A DNA stretch of 6,235 nucleotides from Nonlabens sp. GTDB lineage: Bacteria; Bacteroidota; Bacteroidia; Flavobacteriales; Flavobacteriaceae. Shown here in pieces: positions 4,807-6,235 of the stretch (positions are counted from its first letter, which is position 1; the number at the start of each line of letters is the position of its first letter). The DNA is taken from the NCBI GenBank assembly GCA_030731685.1, contig JANQTO010000425.1, positions 4,763 through 10,997 on the forward strand, written 5' to 3'. The translations under genes and the position numbers were made by a program. Below the pieces are notes generated by a model. That model saw only the letters and a list, made by a program, of their open reading frames with translations, was not told where the DNA came from and did no database searches.

Positions 4807-6174
4807 TTATAAACCTACCGTTTCTTTCCTGTTTAATTTTTTCATAGCCAGCCATAAGTAATAGGCTGTGATTACCGTAGCGATGAAGTCTGCGATGGGA
4901 AAGCTTATCCACACGCCTAACTCCCCGTAAAATGTGGGTAAAATATACAATAGCGGTATGAGCACAATGGCCATGCGCAATATGGTGAGCAGTAACGCCG
5001 GAATGGCTTTACCTATGGCCTGATAATATGCTGCGCCTATAAGTTGTATGGCGATAAATGGCACACTTAAAAAAACCATGCGCATGGCAAATGCTGCTTG
5101 TGTTATAATACTTAGGTCTTTTGTAAACAGTCCAGCGATTTGTTCTGTAAAAATAAATAAGCCTATAAATATGAGCGTTCCCAGTACACAAGACACTTTT
5201 ATAGATAAATAAATCACCTCGCGCACCCTCGACCATTTAGTTGCACCATAATTGTAACCAGCTATGGGCAGAAAACCTTGGGTAACGCCCAGTACTGGAA
5301 AGATGGCAAACATCATCAAACTGCCCACAACCCTATAAACGGTGACGCCTTGCTCACCACTTAGCTCAAAAAGTATGTTGTTCATCAGTAAAAAAATAAG
5401 GCTCGAAGTGGCTTGCCTGGCTAGGGTTACAAACCCCAAACTGCCTATTTCTTTTAAAATATCCCATGCAGGAACAAGGTGTTTCAGACTAGGAAACAAC
5501 TCGCTTTTACCCGACAGAAAAAACCAAAGAATATAAAAGAAACACAAGAAATAACTCACTGTAGTTGCCCATGCGGCACCTGCCATACCCCATTCCATCA
5601 CGTTTATAAAAATATAATCTAAGAATAGGTTTCCTGCTGACGGTATGAGCATTGCAACCATGGCAAACTTAGGTGCGCCCTCGGCACGTATGACGTTATT
5701 TCCCATCATACACAAACCAAGTACAGGGATACCGTAAAAAACGATTTCATAATAGGTGCGTGCTGGCTCAAAAAGATTACCTCTACCGCCAAAAGCTGGC
5801 ACCAGCGTATCTATAAATAATAGCCCAAAAATCGCCATAGTGCTGGTGATAAGCACCGTCAACGCGAGCATATTCCCAAAGGTATGTTTTGCTTTGTCGT
5901 CCTGATTAGAACCTAGTGCTCTTGAAATAATGCTCGAACCACCGATTCCTATAGCCATACCCAGCGCAGCAACAAAAAACGAAATGGGCAGCACCACTCC
6001 TACAGCACCCAGCGCATCTGGCCCTATCCAGTTGCCCACAAAAATGCCGTCCACAAGCATGTTTAACGACATTACCAGAATTCCTATAGACGCAGGAATT
6101 GCCTGTTTTACAAGTAAACTTGAGATGGAATCTACACCTAGTGCAGTGGATTTGTTAGGTGGTATTTGGGTCAT
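4807..6174 (-). CDS. MATE-family multidrug/sodium (or proton) efflux transporter
   Basis: This 455-residue inner-membrane antiporter of the MATE family has the expected length (about 440-480) and about twelve hydrophobic helices in two six-helix halves (roughly 20-220 and 240-445). Family marks include PASIGILVMSLNMLVDGIFV (27-46), GGSSIISRALG (78-88), the RAEG turn (163-166), GNLFLDYIFI (181-190) and, in the second half, VTQGFLPIAGYNYGA (297-311). The overall look is closer to the MepA/DinF side than to NorM, though that subgroup call is tentative. It exports cationic drugs or metabolites in exchange for Na+ or H+; the substrate cannot be read from sequence. The start is the ATG at 6174 (MTQIPPNK), followed by a short cytosolic lead before helix 1. 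Only 61 nt of upstream sequence are in the window, with no convincing -7 box. The gene ends beside palindrome copy 2. Confidence 0.94.
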   Translation of the reverse strand: MTQIPPNKSTALGVDSISSLLVKQAIPASIGILVMSLNMLVDGIFVGNWIGPDALGAVGVVLPISFFVAALGMAIGIGGSSIISRALGSNQDDKAKHTFGNMLALTVLITSTMAIFGLLFIDTLVPAFGGRGNLFEPARTYYEIVFYGIPVLGLCMMGNNVIRAEGAPKFAMVAMLIPSAGNLFLDYIFINVMEWGMAGAAWATTVSYFLCFFYILWFFLSGKSELFPSLKHLVPAWDILKEIGSLGFVTLARQATSSLIFLLMNNILFELSGEQGVTVYRVVGSLMMFAIFPVLGVTQGFLPIAGYNYGATKWSRVREVIYLSIKVSCVLGTLIFIGLFIFTEQIAGLFTKDLSIITQAAFAMRMVFLSVPFIAIQLIGAAYYQAIGKAIPALLLTILRMAIVLIPLLYILPTFYGELGVWISFPIADFIATVITAYYLWLAMKKLNRKETVGL

Positions 6175-6235
6175 TTAGCTTTTTGCTGTCGGTGTTTGCA
6201 TTGTACAAACTGGTTGTTCGCGAATTGGTATTTGG

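Noticed and set aside
4661..4912. Minus-strand open frame of 83 codons overlapping the MATE C-terminus and running through palindrome copy 2
   Set aside because: Its first half is a frame-shifted shadow of the MATE gene, and the tail crosses the repeat. The last 35 or so codons look mildly protein-like (ending DFLVMT) and could be a gene remnant, but there is no independent start or recognisable family.
5930..6178. Plus-strand 82-codon frame opposite the MATE N-terminus
   Set aside because: Rich in Pro, Ser and Ile as expected of an antisense shadow of membrane-helix codons; no family features.
6194..6224. Palindromes TTGTACAA (6201-6208) and TTCGCGAA (6217-6224) upstream of the MATE gene
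   Set aside because: TTCGCGAA shares the centre of the repeat palindrome, but the outer bases do not match. Both are only 8 bp and could be chance, and the window ends 11 bases further on, so no operator claim is made.

Overview
The window looks like chromosomal DNA from a marine-type member of the Flavobacteriaceae (phylum Bacteroidota). The grounds are AT-rich composition, no clear Shine-Dalgarno sites, one exact Bacteroidota-type -7 box (TAnnTTTG) almost touching a start codon, the flavobacterial look of the proteins, and two copies of the palindrome CGCTTTCGCGAAAGCG. I associate that palindrome from memory with Dokdonia and its relatives, but I could not search for it. No RNA gene, CRISPR array, insertion sequence or phage gene is visible. 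No gap between genes exceeds about 230 bases.

Layout. Positions 1-698 (minus) hold the N-terminal 60% of a PLP-dependent cystathionine gamma-synthase/lyase that runs off the left edge. A divergent AT-rich gap (699-926) separates it from a plus-strand SPFH/band 7 (prohibitin-like) lipoprotein (927-1700), which ends at a strong intrinsic terminator (1722-1759). The next gap holds palindrome copy 1 and the promoter of a two-gene plus-strand unit. That unit is an ArsC/Spx-like thioredoxin-fold protein (1883-2239) overlapping by 4 bp a ten-helix EamA/DMT-type transporter (2236-3123). The transporter converges on the minus-strand block, with both stop codons written in one shared CTAG.

The minus-strand block, in transcription order, is a MATE efflux transporter (6174-4807), palindrome copy 2, a small unknown protein (4612-4178), a hotdog-fold acyl-CoA thioesterase (4103-3618) and a second small unknown protein (3551-3120). 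The two small proteins are clear paralogues of each other. They align without gaps over about 113 residues and flank the thioesterase.

Most of the window is ordinary housekeeping and accessory content: sulfur amino acid metabolism, a membrane scaffold, redox, transport and thioester hydrolysis. The least explained part is the paralogue-thioesterase-paralogue arrangement at 3120-4612. It is the best candidate here for something undescribed, but nothing in the sequence proves that the three genes work together.
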